A stretch of 64,000 nt of DNA, from assembly GCF_900156495.1 (NCBI RefSeq), contig NZ_FTNT01000011.1:118512-182511 (forward strand). The letters are read 5' to 3'. Origin of the DNA: Williamsia sterculiae (GTDB lineage Bacteria; Actinomycetota; Actinomycetes; Mycobacteriales; Mycobacteriaceae). The position numbers were made by a program, and so were the translations under genes. The notes under the pieces are model-generated. The model had not been told where the DNA came from. It did not search any database and was given only the letters and a program-made list of their open reading frames with translations. Positions 9,281 through 17,566 of the stretch are shown piece by piece; the first letter of the stretch is position 1; every line of letters starts with the position of its first letter.

Positions 9281-10303
9281 ATGATCGCGTTCAACAGCAA
9301 GGGTGAGCAGATCGACGTCGACAAGGACCTTGGTCAGGTTGATCGCGACCTGTCGTCTCTCCCGCAGCCCGACGGCACCGATGACGAGAAGCTGCAGGGC
9401 TTGGTGGATCAATACGCTCAGATGTTCGCCCACGGTGCTCGCACCTCCGTCCTCAAACGACCCAGCGATGTCGGCCTGGACTATGAGGAGGTCCAGTTCC
9501 CCTCCCGGGACGGCGTGGCGCTCGAGGCCTGGTTGATCCCTGCCGCCGGATCGGACCGTCTGCTGGTCGTCAACCACCCGATGACGTGCAACCGCTATGG
9601 TTTCCCGGGCCATCTGGAACCCTGGAAGACGGACCTCGCGGTGTTCGGTGGATTTGAGGTCGACTTCCTCACCGAGCTGCGGTTTCTGCATGACGCCGGT
9701 TACAACATCTTGACCTACGACCTGCGCAACCACGGTCTGAGCAGCGACGCCAATGGGGTCACCAGCGGCCTGGGGTTGATCGAGGCCCGCGATGTGGTCG
9801 GGTCACTGCGTTACGTGCGTAGTCAGGATCAGTTGGCCGCGATGAAGCTCGGCCTCTACAGCCGGTGCATGGGCGGCAACTCCACCATTGTCGCGATGCA
9901 TCACTGGCCCGAAGAATTCGGTGGTGTGCAGGCTTTGGTGGTTCTCAACTCGGTATCGGGCAAGACGTTCATCGAACAGGGTGCCAGAAACATCGGCCTC
10001 GACCCGAACAAGGCGCGCGAAGCGTTGGCGGACAAGCTCGTGGGCTTGTGTGGGCAGCGGTTGGACGACGAGGCGCCGCAGCTGTACGCGCACGCGGTCA
10101 CCGTTCCCACGTTGCTGGCACAACTGCGCCGCGACTTCCTCATCGACGCCGAGACCGACGGTCAGGAGATCTTCGACGCCATCGGCGCGCATGACAAAGA
10201 GCTGCTCTGGATCGAGGACTCCAATCAGCGGTTCTACGCTTACAACCACTTCGGCCAACACCCCGACAAACTCATCAAATGGTTCGACGACCACATCAAG
10301 TGA
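9281..10303 (+). CDS. Alpha/beta hydrolase with Cys at the nucleophile elbow
   Basis: Alpha/beta hydrolase fold protein of 340 aa. An N-terminal helical region of about 60 residues precedes the core (VQFPSRDGVALEAWLIP). The nucleophile elbow reads YSRCMGGN, placing Cys196 where most family members have Ser, as in dienelactone hydrolases. A late IEDSNQRF and NHFGQHP may supply the acid and the histidine. Substrate unknown. ATG at 9281 is preceded by GAGGAG at useful distance. It stands alone, divergent from the ADH gene and convergent with mug. Confidence 0.8.
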   Translation: MIAFNSKGEQIDVDKDLGQVDRDLSSLPQPDGTDDEKLQGLVDQYAQMFAHGARTSVLKRPSDVGLDYEEVQFPSRDGVALEAWLIPAAGSDRLLVVNHPMTCNRYGFPGHLEPWKTDLAVFGGFEVDFLTELRFLHDAGYNILTYDLRNHGLSSDANGVTSGLGLIEARDVVGSLRYVRSQDQLAAMKLGLYSRCMGGNSTIVAMHHWPEEFGGVQALVVLNSVSGKTFIEQGARNIGLDPNKAREALADKLVGLCGQRLDDEAPQLYAHAVTVPTLLAQLRRDFLIDAETDGQEIFDAIGAHDKELLWIEDSNQRFYAYNHFGQHPDKLIKWFDDHIK

Positions 10304-10353
10304 GTCGCCGCGTCGAACTGATCGGCGATCGCCCGCGCCGCCCTGGACGGCTG

Positions 10354-10923
10354 TCAGCGGTCGACGACGCCGGCGGCCACAGCGATCTCGTGGTACGCCC
10401 GGCCGAGTGACGTGACCGTCTCGTGGGCGTTGAGTCCGCTCGGGTTGGGTGCCACCCACAGCTCCGCACCGCCGAGCCGGGCCTCCTGCCTCCCGACCAC
10501 CGCGCCTGGTCGGTCGAAGGCGATCCGGTAGGCACCGACGCCCAGAATCGCCACCACGGCCGGGGTGACGTGCTCCACCTTCGCCGCGAGTTCGTCGGCT
10601 CCGCGTCGTAGTTCGTCGCTGTCGAGGTCGGTGGCCTTGGCCGACGCCCGTCCGACGATGTTGGTGATGCCGATACCGCGGCGGGTCAGGGCATCGCGGT
10701 CCCTGTCCGACATCCCGGTCGATGCATCGATGACACGGTCCGTGAGGCCCGCCGCCTGCAACGCGGGATAGAAGCGGTTGCCGCGACGGGCGAAATGGGC
10801 GTTCACCGCGGCCGACACCAGACCCGGGTTGATGCCGACGAACAACAACCGGCAGTCGTCACCCAGCAGATCGTCGACGAGACCGCCGACGTGAGCCTGT
10901 AGTTCGGCACGGGTGAGCGCCAT
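10354..10923 (-). CDS. mug: G/U mismatch-specific DNA glycosylase
   Basis: Uracil-DNA glycosylase superfamily enzyme that removes uracil or ethenocytosine from mispairs. The active-site loop is GINPG (residues 30-34), followed by HFARRGNRFYPAL; the second motif is NPSGLNAH near residue 160, in the DNA-intercalating loop. The 189-aa length fits Mug. The start is ATG at 10923 (MALTRAEL); an in-frame extension to 11079 lacks family homology and would run through the divergent neighbour. Divergent from the NYN-domain gene across 60 nt that must hold both promoters. Confidence 0.92.
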   Translation of the reverse strand: MALTRAELQAHVGGLVDDLLGDDCRLLFVGINPGLVSAAVNAHFARRGNRFYPALQAAGLTDRVIDASTGMSDRDRDALTRRGIGITNIVGRASAKATDLDSDELRRGADELAAKVEHVTPAVVAILGVGAYRIAFDRPGAVVGRQEARLGGAELWVAPNPSGLNAHETVTSLGRAYHEIAVAAGVVDR

Positions 10924-10983
10924 CTGACGACCGTAGCGCCCGTCCGCTCCCCTGACGCGGAGCGGACCTGGGAGGATCGCCAC

Positions 10984-11370
10984 ATGCCGGACGTCGCGGA
11001 CACCGCTCTCCCCCTCGTCGTCGTCGACGCCGCCAACGTGGTGGGTTCCACGCCCAACGGGTGGTGGCGCGATCGGCATGGTTTCACCGAGCGGTTGCGC
11101 GACCGGTTGGGCGACCTCGCCGAGCAGGGATTACCGACCACGGGTGCGCCCGTCGAGGTGGTGATGGTGGTCGAGGGGCAGGCGGCGACCGTCTCGGCGA
11201 GCTCCACCGTGACGACGCTGCGGGCACCGGGTTCGGGTGATGACCGGATCGTCGAGGCGGTCGCCGAGAACCAGGGCCGCCGGTGTGTGGTGGTCACCGC
11301 CGACCGGGAGCTGCGTCGCCGGGTCACCGCCCTCGGTGCGGAGGTGGTGGGACCGTCGGTCCTGCCGTAA
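10984..11370 (+). CDS. NYN/PIN-like domain protein
   Basis: Protein of 128 aa with the pattern of a PIN-like NYN nuclease fold: an early strand with an acidic residue and Asn (VVVDAANVVGS), a middle GSGDDRIVEA, and a late VVTADRELRRRV followed by GAEVVGPS. In related RNases these acidic residues bind Mg2+ (family knowledge); activity here is inferred. Widespread in actinobacteria as an uncharacterised protein. ATG start at 10984. The DUF503 gene follows after 13 nt, so both are probably co-transcribed. Confidence 0.8.
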   Translation: MPDVADTALPLVVVDAANVVGSTPNGWWRDRHGFTERLRDRLGDLAEQGLPTTGAPVEVVMVVEGQAATVSASSTVTTLRAPGSGDDRIVEAVAENQGRRCVVVTADRELRRRVTALGAEVVGPSVLP

Positions 11371-11383
11371 GGTCGTCGCAACC

Positions 11384-11680
11384 ATGTGGATTGGTTGGTT
11401 GCAGTTCGATCTGATTCTCGGCGACGTGCACTCGCTGAAGGCCAAACGCTCGGTGATCAAACCGATCGTGGCCGAGATTCGTAGGAAGTTCGCGGTGTCG
11501 GCGGCCGAGGTCGATCACCTGGACCTGCATCGTCGCGCCGCAGTCGGGGTCGGCGCCGTCGCCGCGGATCGCGCGCACCTCGTCGAGGTCCTCGACACCG
11601 TCGAACGATCCGTAGCCGCGCGGCCGGAGGTCGAGTTGGTCGCGGTGCGTCGCCGTATCGTCACCCACGACGACATATGA
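11384..11680 (+). CDS. DUF503 family protein
   Basis: Small 98-aa protein of the YlxP/DUF503 family. The conserved start MWIGWLQFDLILGDVHSLKAKRS and IKPIVAEIRRKF are plain. The end (VELVAVRRRIVTHDDI) matches the family. Function is not known; in Bacillus a relative lies in the nusA-infB region. It follows the NYN gene with a 13-nt gap and converges on the next gene with 6 nt between stop codons. Confidence 0.88.
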   Translation: MWIGWLQFDLILGDVHSLKAKRSVIKPIVAEIRRKFAVSAAEVDHLDLHRRAAVGVGAVAADRAHLVEVLDTVERSVAARPEVELVAVRRRIVTHDDI

Positions 11681-11686
11681 GGCGCC

Positions 11687-12496
11687 TCAACGGCCGGCCA
11701 CGGCAGCCCGCGACCAGAATTCGGTCAACGCGGACGCGAGGGCCTCGGGTTGCTCCAGCGCGGGGATGATCCGCGCACCGGTGATCGTGACGACGTCGAC
11801 GGCGGACATCTCCGCGGCCACCTCCTGCGCCCGCTCCGGTGACCACTCCCCGCGATCGTCGGTCACCACGAACACCGTCGGACACCGGAGTCGCCGTGCT
11901 GCCCAGGTGAGGTCGGTTCGGTTCAGCGCCGCGGTGCGGATCGAGGCGATGACCCTCGACCGCCCGAGGGCGCGTAGCGCACTGCGCAGCACATCCACGG
12001 CGTAGGGGTCGTGCGCGCGGCTGGCGTCGGTGAAGACGGTCTCCTCGATGGTGGCGTTGATCGGTCCCCGGGGACCGATCAACCGGTAGATCGGCAGCAG
12101 TGCACGGATCTTCCATCGCAGACCGGCGCCGATCGGATCCGTCGGCGCACTGATGGCCACCAGGCTGCGCACCAGATCGGGCCGGGTCGCTGCGATATGC
12201 ATACCCACGTGCCCGCCCCAGGCATTGCCGACCCAGTCCACCGAGTCCACCCCCAGTGTCCGTCGGATGCGTTCCACGACCTCCGATGCGACCTCCGCAC
12301 AGTCACCGATGTCGCCCACCCGGTCGCTGGGCGCCTCGACCAGCCAGAACGACCGTCCCGACGGCAGTAACGGCAGCAACCGGTCCCACATTCGTGCATC
12401 GACGAACAGGCTGTGCCAGAACACGGTCGGGGTGCCGCTGCCGACCACGGACAGGCGGGCGATCCCGAGCCGGGTGGTGATGGCGAGGGGTTCCAT
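11687..12496 (-). CDS. Alpha/beta hydrolase-fold protein lacking the catalytic triad
   Basis: Protein of 269 aa with an alpha/beta hydrolase fold (FWHSLFVDARMWDRLLPLL, later RCPTVFVVTDDRGEWSP). The nucleophile elbow is VGNAWGGHVG, with Ala in the position of the catalytic Ser; at the C-terminus GARIIPALEQPEAL has Arg where GH normally supplies His. Only the acid Asp seems kept. It is therefore probably not a hydrolase in the usual sense. ATG at 12496 has GGAGG 5 nt upstream; a longer in-frame reading to 13042 crosses the divergent TetR gene and is unlikely. Divergently paired with that TetR regulator. Confidence 0.85.
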   Translation of the reverse strand: MEPLAITTRLGIARLSVVGSGTPTVFWHSLFVDARMWDRLLPLLPSGRSFWLVEAPSDRVGDIGDCAEVASEVVERIRRTLGVDSVDWVGNAWGGHVGMHIAATRPDLVRSLVAISAPTDPIGAGLRWKIRALLPIYRLIGPRGPINATIEETVFTDASRAHDPYAVDVLRSALRALGRSRVIASIRTAALNRTDLTWAARRLRCPTVFVVTDDRGEWSPERAQEVAAEMSAVDVVTITGARIIPALEQPEALASALTEFWSRAAVAGR

Positions 12497-12557
12497 GGCG
12501 ACCTCCGAAGCGCTGCGGTTTTTCACATTACACAGGGTAACTTCAAATATGTCTAGA

Positions 12558-12573
12558 CTGACCAGGTGGTCAG
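12558..12573. promoter_or_regulatory. TetR-type operator palindrome
   Basis: CTGACCAGGTGGTCAG: 7-bp perfect arms around a 2-bp spacer, lying across the GTG start of the adjacent TetR gene. Two further symmetries flank it, GTCTAGAC at 12551-12558 and ATATGTC/GACATAT at 12547-12553 and 12574-12580. A -10-like TAGACT at 12554-12559 lies 6 nt before the GTG, so a leaderless transcript would start inside the palindrome. This fits autorepression plus control of the divergent hydrolase-fold gene (inference). Confidence 0.65.
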
Positions 12574-13174
12574 GACATATTCCTCGGAGCTGCGCACCGA
12601 ACGCGCGCGGACGAATCGTGCCCGGGTGGTCGCCACGGCGAGCGAGCTCTTCGTCGAACAGGGGTGGGTGCAGACGACGATGGCGCAGGTCGCCGAGCGG
12701 AGTCGACTCACCCGCCAGACCGTCTACCAACAGTTCGACGGCAAGCTCGCGCTCCTGGACGCTTGCATCGGCGACGCCCTGTCCGAGGGAACGGGAAATC
12801 CGGTGCGGACGATGCCCGCGTACGAGGCCATGGGGGTCGGCGACCGGGACGATCGGATTCGCGCGGGCGCGCGATGGCTCGGTGCGGCGCATCAACGGTC
12901 GGCGCGCATCCAGAGCGTGCTCGACCAGGCCGCGGTCACCGATGAGGACGCCGCGGCGCGCCTGACGGTACGCGAGCGCAACCGGTGGGACGAGGTCCGT
13001 TGGGCGACACGACTGATCGTCGACCGGGAGCCGCCCGGACACGTGGTGGACGCGATGTGGGTGATCGCCTCACGGCGGCAGTGGCTCAGTCTTGTCGACG
13101 ATCGCGGCTGGACGCCTGCACGCTGGCAGGACTGGTTCGTCGACATGGTCACCACCACCATCACCGGATGCTGA
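12566..13174 (+). CDS. TetR/AcrR family transcriptional regulator
   Basis: Repressor-type regulator of 202 aa. The N-terminal helix-turn-helix is visible as TMAQVAERSRLTRQTVYQQFDGKLALLDACI, residues 35-65. The ligand-binding C-terminal half has no close signature. GTG start at 12566 lies within a palindrome and has no ribosome site, so translation is probably leaderless. It is divergent from the degenerate hydrolase gene and followed 27 nt later by an SRPBCC gene that it may also control. Confidence 0.9.
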   Translation: MVRTYSSELRTERARTNRARVVATASELFVEQGWVQTTMAQVAERSRLTRQTVYQQFDGKLALLDACIGDALSEGTGNPVRTMPAYEAMGVGDRDDRIRAGARWLGAAHQRSARIQSVLDQAAVTDEDAAARLTVRERNRWDEVRWATRLIVDREPPGHVVDAMWVIASRRQWLSLVDDRGWTPARWQDWFVDMVTTTITGC

Positions 13175-13201
13175 CCACCCGCAGAGAACCGAGGAATCGC
13201 C

Positions 13202-13657
13202 ATGGAATCAACACAATCCCCGACCGATCGTCCGGATGAGATGCCCAGCCACCACATCTCGGTGGTGGTCGACGCCGAGCCCGGCGCGGTCTACCGTTAC
13301 GCCGCCGACATCGACAACCTGCCGCGGTGGGCCGCGGGCCTGGCGTCGGGCGTACGACGAGACGGTACCGACGCGGTTGCGGCGTCACCGTTCGGTGAGG
13401 TCCGCGTGCGGTTCGCACCGCTCAACGACTTCGGTGTCCTCGACCACGACGTGACCCTTCCCGACGGCACCGTGGTCAACAACCCACTCCGCGTGCTCCA
13501 CCATCCCGACGGCGCAGAGGTCATCTTCACGGTGCGCAGACTCGATGCCACCGAGGAGCAGTTCGCGGACGACTGCGCCGCCGTCCGCGATGACCTGCGT
13601 CGGCTCCGCGCACTGGTGGAAGCCCGGAGCGTTGGCCAAACCAATGAGGACTGCTAA
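13202..13657 (+). CDS. SRPBCC superfamily (polyketide cyclase-like) protein
   Basis: Protein of 151 aa with the START/SRPBCC pattern: ISVVVDAEPGAVYRYAADIDNLPRWA at residues 19-44, typical of ligand-binding or cyclase-like members, then a strand-rich core and a long C-terminal helix. Ligand unknown. ATG at 13202 has GAGGA about 6 nt upstream. The short gap after the TetR gene suggests co-transcription. Confidence 0.8.
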   Translation: MESTQSPTDRPDEMPSHHISVVVDAEPGAVYRYAADIDNLPRWAAGLASGVRRDGTDAVAASPFGEVRVRFAPLNDFGVLDHDVTLPDGTVVNNPLRVLHHPDGAEVIFTVRRLDATEEQFADDCAAVRDDLRRLRALVEARSVGQTNEDC

Positions 13658-13703
13658 CGAGCTCGCCATCTCCCCGTCACATGCGTGCGGCAGGGTTCCG
13701 ATC

Positions 13704-14102
13704 ATGTCCACCACAGTGTTCCGCCGCCGTATCGCCACCGGCGCGACCCTCTCCGTCATCGCCGTCTCGACCCTCTTCGGCACCGCCACCGCCGAGGCCG
13801 CCATCTCGTCATGCGCGCTGTCGTCGCTGCCGTCGCAGGCGGGCGACACCGTGGACCTCATCCACAGCGACGGGCCCTTCCCCTACCCGAGCAACGACGG
13901 CGTCGTCTTCTCCAACCGTGAGGGCCTGCTGCCCAGCGAGTCGTCGGGCTACTACCACGAGTACACAGTCCCGACGCCGGGTTCGTCCAACCGTGGAACC
14001 CGTCGGATCGTCACCGGTGGCACCCCGGTGAACGAGCCTCCGCACTACTACTACACCGGCGATCACTACGAGAGCTTCTGTGAGATCACCGGTGCCGACT
14101 AG
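13704..14102 (+). CDS. Secreted guanyl-specific ribonuclease (RNase Sa type)
   Basis: Exported microbial ribonuclease of 132 aa. Residues 1-32 form a signal peptide ending near AEA. The mature part follows Streptomyces RNase Sa closely: DLIHSDGPFPYPSNDGVVF, YYHEYTV with the general base Glu86, GTRRIVTG with Arg100-101, and TGDHY with His121. Cys37 and Cys126 match the single disulfide of RNase Sa. It cleaves RNA after guanine (family knowledge). The gene is followed 10 nt later by a barstar gene that protects the producer. Confidence 0.95.
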   Translation: MSTTVFRRRIATGATLSVIAVSTLFGTATAEAAISSCALSSLPSQAGDTVDLIHSDGPFPYPSNDGVVFSNREGLLPSESSGYYHEYTVPTPGSSNRGTRRIVTGGTPVNEPPHYYYTGDHYESFCEITGAD

Positions 14103-14112
14103 TCTCGGACCC

Positions 14113-14427
14113 ATGTCGAGTACGCCGCAGGTCTATCGGATCGATGGATCGAAGATCGCCACCCCAGCGGATTTCTATGTCGAGATCGGCCGGGCCGTGA
14201 ACGGTCCTGGTGGCTACTTCGGTAACAACCTCGACGCGTTGGAAGACTGCCTGCGTGGCGGTTTCGGCACTCCCGACGACGGCGATTTCGTCTTCGACTG
14301 GGAGCACAGCGACGAATCCCGGAAAGCGTTGAGCAACAACGGCGCCGAGTCGACCGATGGTTCTTCCGCCATGACGCGGATCGCGGACGTGTTCCGCGAC
14401 GTGCACGTGCCGCTACGGCTGCGCTGA
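14113..14427 (+). CDS. Barstar family ribonuclease inhibitor
   Basis: Cytoplasmic inhibitor of barnase/RNase Sa-type ribonucleases, 104 aa. Family features are the early substrate-mimic helix (PADFYVEIGRAVNGPGGYFGNNLDALEDCLRGGF), the GNNLDAL signature, and the acidic FVFDWEHSDES stretch. ATG at 14113 follows the RNase stop by 10 nt, so the two are expressed together. The 3' end overlaps the convergent endonuclease/exonuclease gene by 15 nt. Confidence 0.94.
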   Translation: MSSTPQVYRIDGSKIATPADFYVEIGRAVNGPGGYFGNNLDALEDCLRGGFGTPDDGDFVFDWEHSDESRKALSNNGAESTDGSSAMTRIADVFRDVHVPLRLR

Positions 14428-15615
14428 ATCACCCGAGCGGATGGTCAGTTCCACCGTGACCGGCGCGTGGTCGCTGGCGGGTGACTCACCCGCCGGTGTG
14501 TCCAGTTTGCGCGGATCACAGGGTGCGAGGTGCGGAGTCGCGTAGATGCGGTCGCTGTTCTCGGGGGCGCCTGCGGTGGCCTCGGTCAGTCCCGCCTCCG
14601 CGAACACCGCGTGTTCGCGCACGAATTCGGTGGAGCCGTCGCGAACGTTGAAGTCGGCACCGACGACCGTGGGGCCCGGCCACTTGGCCAGCGCCGCCAC
14701 CACGGGCACCACCTGGCGCGCCTGCTCGTCGGAACCGGCGCGGGGTGGGTCGAAGTGTCCGGACAGAACGCGGATGTGGTTGCCGCGCGCGGTGCGCACC
14801 ATGGCGTCGGTGGCGGTACGCGGTTGGTACTCCGGCACACCACCGAACGGCTGCCAATCCTGTCGCCGTACACCGAAACGACGCAGAGCCGGGCCCAGCA
14901 ACCTCGCCCAGGCGTCGATCGCCGCCCCCGCCCGTCTGGTGACGCCCTCACCGAGCTCGTCGGGGATCCGCAGACCCCGGACGTCGATAACGGTCACACC
15001 GTTGCGAGTGATGACCCCGGGGCCCTCCTGGCGGCCGGTGGCCTTCTCCGCCCCCGGTGTCATCACCGCCCCGGTGGCGTCGAGGCGGCGCGCCAGCTGC
15101 ACCAGAGTGTCGGTGTAGGTCGACCGGGTGGCGAACCGGTCGAGCTCCTGCAGCAACACGATGTCAGGATCCTCACGCCGGATGGTCTCGGCAAGGTGGT
15201 CCAACTTCCCAGGAGTGGCCAGGAATTGCCCTGGTCCACCCATACCGCCGTGCACGTTGTACTCCATCACCCGCAACGTCTCGTCGGCCACCGGCAGCGG
15301 GTCGGCCACCGAACCCAGTTGCGACGCGGCGGGCGCCGGTGTCCGGTGCGCGACGGCGGCGAATGCCCCGATCACCGCACCCGACCACGCACCACCGCCG
15401 ACGCCACTGCGCAGGACCATCCCACCGACCGCGCCCAGCACCGATCCCGCACCGATCCACGGACCGGCAGCCCGCGCCACGGCACCGATCAGGTCGACCG
15501 CGTGGGGGCGGAACTCCGGCAGTTCGTCCAGCGGGGGCAATGCCGCACCGGGAGACGTCGCCACCGTGTGGGGGGCACGGTCCACGGTCGGCGTGGGCAC
15601 CTCATCACGGATCAC
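14413..15615 (-). CDS. Endonuclease/exonuclease/phosphatase family protein
   Basis: Protein of 400 aa with an EEP (DNase I-like) domain. Residues 1-110 are poorly conserved and contain a hydrophobic GAGSVLGAVGGMVL stretch. Metal-binding and catalytic motifs follow in order: MEYNVHGG, DIVLLQELDR, SGHFDPP, VVGADFN, and the terminal SDHAPVTVEL. Substrate could be nucleic acid, phosphoinositide or sphingomyelin. GTG start at 15615. Convergent with barstar, overlapping it by 15 nt. Confidence 0.88.
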   Translation of the reverse strand: MIRDEVPTPTVDRAPHTVATSPGAALPPLDELPEFRPHAVDLIGAVARAAGPWIGAGSVLGAVGGMVLRSGVGGGAWSGAVIGAFAAVAHRTPAPAASQLGSVADPLPVADETLRVMEYNVHGGMGGPGQFLATPGKLDHLAETIRREDPDIVLLQELDRFATRSTYTDTLVQLARRLDATGAVMTPGAEKATGRQEGPGVITRNGVTVIDVRGLRIPDELGEGVTRRAGAAIDAWARLLGPALRRFGVRRQDWQPFGGVPEYQPRTATDAMVRTARGNHIRVLSGHFDPPRAGSDEQARQVVPVVAALAKWPGPTVVGADFNVRDGSTEFVREHAVFAEAGLTEATAGAPENSDRIYATPHLAPCDPRKLDTPAGESPASDHAPVTVELTIRSGDSAQP

Positions 15616-15655
15616 GATCTCGAGTATGCCGAATCACCGATCGGTGCGGCGACGA

Positions 15656-16129
15656 TCATGGCAGGTCGGTGCGCTCCCAGTGGCTCTCGAACCGCACACC
15701 GCTGCGCACGAACAACTGGGTGACCGGGCATCGACGTTCCACCTCTGCGACGAACCGGTCGAAATCGACACCGGTGGCATCGATCTGGACGGTGACGGCG
15801 ACGGTGACCACGTCGAAATTCGCGTTGCCGTCCTCCCCGCCGACCAGGACCGCGGTGTCCAGATCGCCCTGCACGTGGAACGAGAACTCACCCAGACTGA
15901 TCCCGAGATCCTTCGCCACCACCGCCGCGGTGACCTGGTTACACGAGGTCAACGCACCGAGCGCGTAGAACAGAGGGCTCGGCGCGGCGTCCTGCCCACC
16001 GAAGGCCGGATAGGCGTCGGCGTCGAACTCGTGCCGATTAGGACCGTGCGTGGTGAGGTGCTGAGCCACCCCGGTTCCGGTGGACTCGATCACGAACGGG
16101 ACCACGCTGCTGCGGACTGTCGATGTCAC
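15656..16129 (-). CDS. OsmC/Ohr family protein
   Basis: Peroxiredoxin-like protein of 157 aa. The two redox cysteines of the family are Cys63 (ALTSCNQVTAAVVAKDLGI) and Cys134 (ERRCPVTQLF). Members reduce organic hydroperoxides; OsmC and Ohr subtypes cannot be separated here. GTG start at 16129 has AGGAG 6 nt upstream. It precedes the EEP gene by 40 nt on the same strand and is divergent from the acetyltransferase gene. Confidence 0.9.
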   Translation of the reverse strand: MTSTVRSSVVPFVIESTGTGVAQHLTTHGPNRHEFDADAYPAFGGQDAAPSPLFYALGALTSCNQVTAAVVAKDLGISLGEFSFHVQGDLDTAVLVGGEDGNANFDVVTVAVTVQIDATGVDFDRFVAEVERRCPVTQLFVRSGVRFESHWERTDLP

Positions 16130-16298
16130 TGTGCGCTCCTGGGTTCCAGACTAAGGGGGACGACTCTCTCCGGTGAGAGTGCCGATGTTGTCGAGACGCC
16201 GACAGAGTTGCGCTCCGGGTGATCGCAGGGGTGTGATCCGATCGGGTGTCCTGGAAAATGGCTGGTGGGCCTCGCGCACCCTCCCTACGGTGGGGTTC

Positions 16299-17558
16299 AT
16301 GGATCTCGAGATGCGCTCGTTCGCACCTTCATCGGCCGTGCTGGCCGACGAACCCGCATCCGCGGAGTTCCTACGGGCGGTGGAACTCGGTTTTCACGGC
16401 GCGGGGCCCGGCGAGGAGACGATTCGGCGGTGGCTCGCCGACATGCTCCGCAACGACGCACGTCTGCGCGCCATGTACGACCACGACACGGGTGGGTTCC
16501 GCGACCCCGACGATCCGGTCGGCACCTTCCTCAGCTACGACAAGACAGTCGGTTTCGGCGACGGGGTGCTGCTGCCCGCGGACGCGATCACCGACGTCAC
16601 CGTGCGTGCCACCCACCGCAGGCGCGGTATCCTGCGCTCGCTGATGACCACGGATCTCGCAGTCGCGCACGACCGCGGGCTGCCGCTCGCCGCACTCACG
16701 GTCTCCGAGTCGGGGATCTACCGTCGATTCGGGTTCGGGCCGGCGGCCGTCAGCCACCAGGTGACGCTGCGCACCGACCGCAGCTTCGCTCTCGACGTAC
16801 CGACCAGCGGACGGGTCGAGATGACCTCGCGGGCCGACTATCTCGCACACGCCGATACGGTGTTCGACGAGTTCCACCGGCGCACGGCCGGATCGGTCAG
16901 CCGTAGCCAGGGGTTGACCGACGCCTTGGCGGGTGTCTTCGACCACCACACGGGCAAACCCGACGAGGCGGTCAGGCATGCGCTCCACATCGACGACACC
17001 GGCGTTCCCACCGGATCGGTGACCTGGAAGGTCGACGACGACTCGTCCACGGCGACGGTGCGCGACTTCGTCGCGGTCACCCCGGAGGCGAATCTCGCGC
17101 TGTGGGATTTCCTGGGACACCTGGACCTGATCACCACCGTCGTCCGACGTCGCACGCCGGTCGAGGATCCGTTGCGGTACGCGCTGCGCGAACCCGATGT
17201 CTACGAGGTGTCCGCCCGCGGTGACTTCCTGTGGTTGCGGGTCCTCGACGTGGCCCGGGTGCTGGAGGCCCGGACGTATCTGGTCGACGGTGAGGTCACC
17301 CTGACCGTCGTCGACGACCAGGGATTCACCGGTGGTACCTATCGCCTCGCCGTGAGCAAGGGCGCGGCGACGGTGGAACGGACGCGCGACGCGGATACCG
17401 ACGTGACCCTCGACGTCGCCGCGCTGGGGTCGGCCGTGCTCGGCGGCGTGCCCGTCGCCGCCCTGGCCGGAGCCGGCCGCATCCACGGCGCAGCGGTCGA
17501 CGAGTTGGCGAGACTTCTCGTCACCCTGCGCGCACCGGTCTCGTTGACCCCGTTCTGA
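16299..17558 (+). CDS. Eis-type GNAT N-acetyltransferase
   Basis: Protein of 419 aa with Eis architecture: N-terminal GNAT domain, second GNAT-like domain, and C-terminal SCP2-like domain. The acetyl-CoA loop is ITDVTVRATHRRRGILRSLM near residues 96-115. YRRFGFGPA follows as in Eis. The chain ends in LTPF, and in Eis the C-terminal carboxylate of Phe takes part in catalysis. Eis of M. tuberculosis acetylates aminoglycosides and proteins at several amines. ATG at 16299 has GGGG 4 nt upstream. Convergent with tex, 8 nt between stops. Confidence 0.92.
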   Translation: MDLEMRSFAPSSAVLADEPASAEFLRAVELGFHGAGPGEETIRRWLADMLRNDARLRAMYDHDTGGFRDPDDPVGTFLSYDKTVGFGDGVLLPADAITDVTVRATHRRRGILRSLMTTDLAVAHDRGLPLAALTVSESGIYRRFGFGPAAVSHQVTLRTDRSFALDVPTSGRVEMTSRADYLAHADTVFDEFHRRTAGSVSRSQGLTDALAGVFDHHTGKPDEAVRHALHIDDTGVPTGSVTWKVDDDSSTATVRDFVAVTPEANLALWDFLGHLDLITTVVRRRTPVEDPLRYALREPDVYEVSARGDFLWLRVLDVARVLEARTYLVDGEVTLTVVDDQGFTGGTYRLAVSKGAATVERTRDADTDVTLDVAALGSAVLGGVPVAALAGAGRIHGAAVDELARLLVTLRAPVSLTPF

Positions 17559-17566
17559 TCGCCCAG

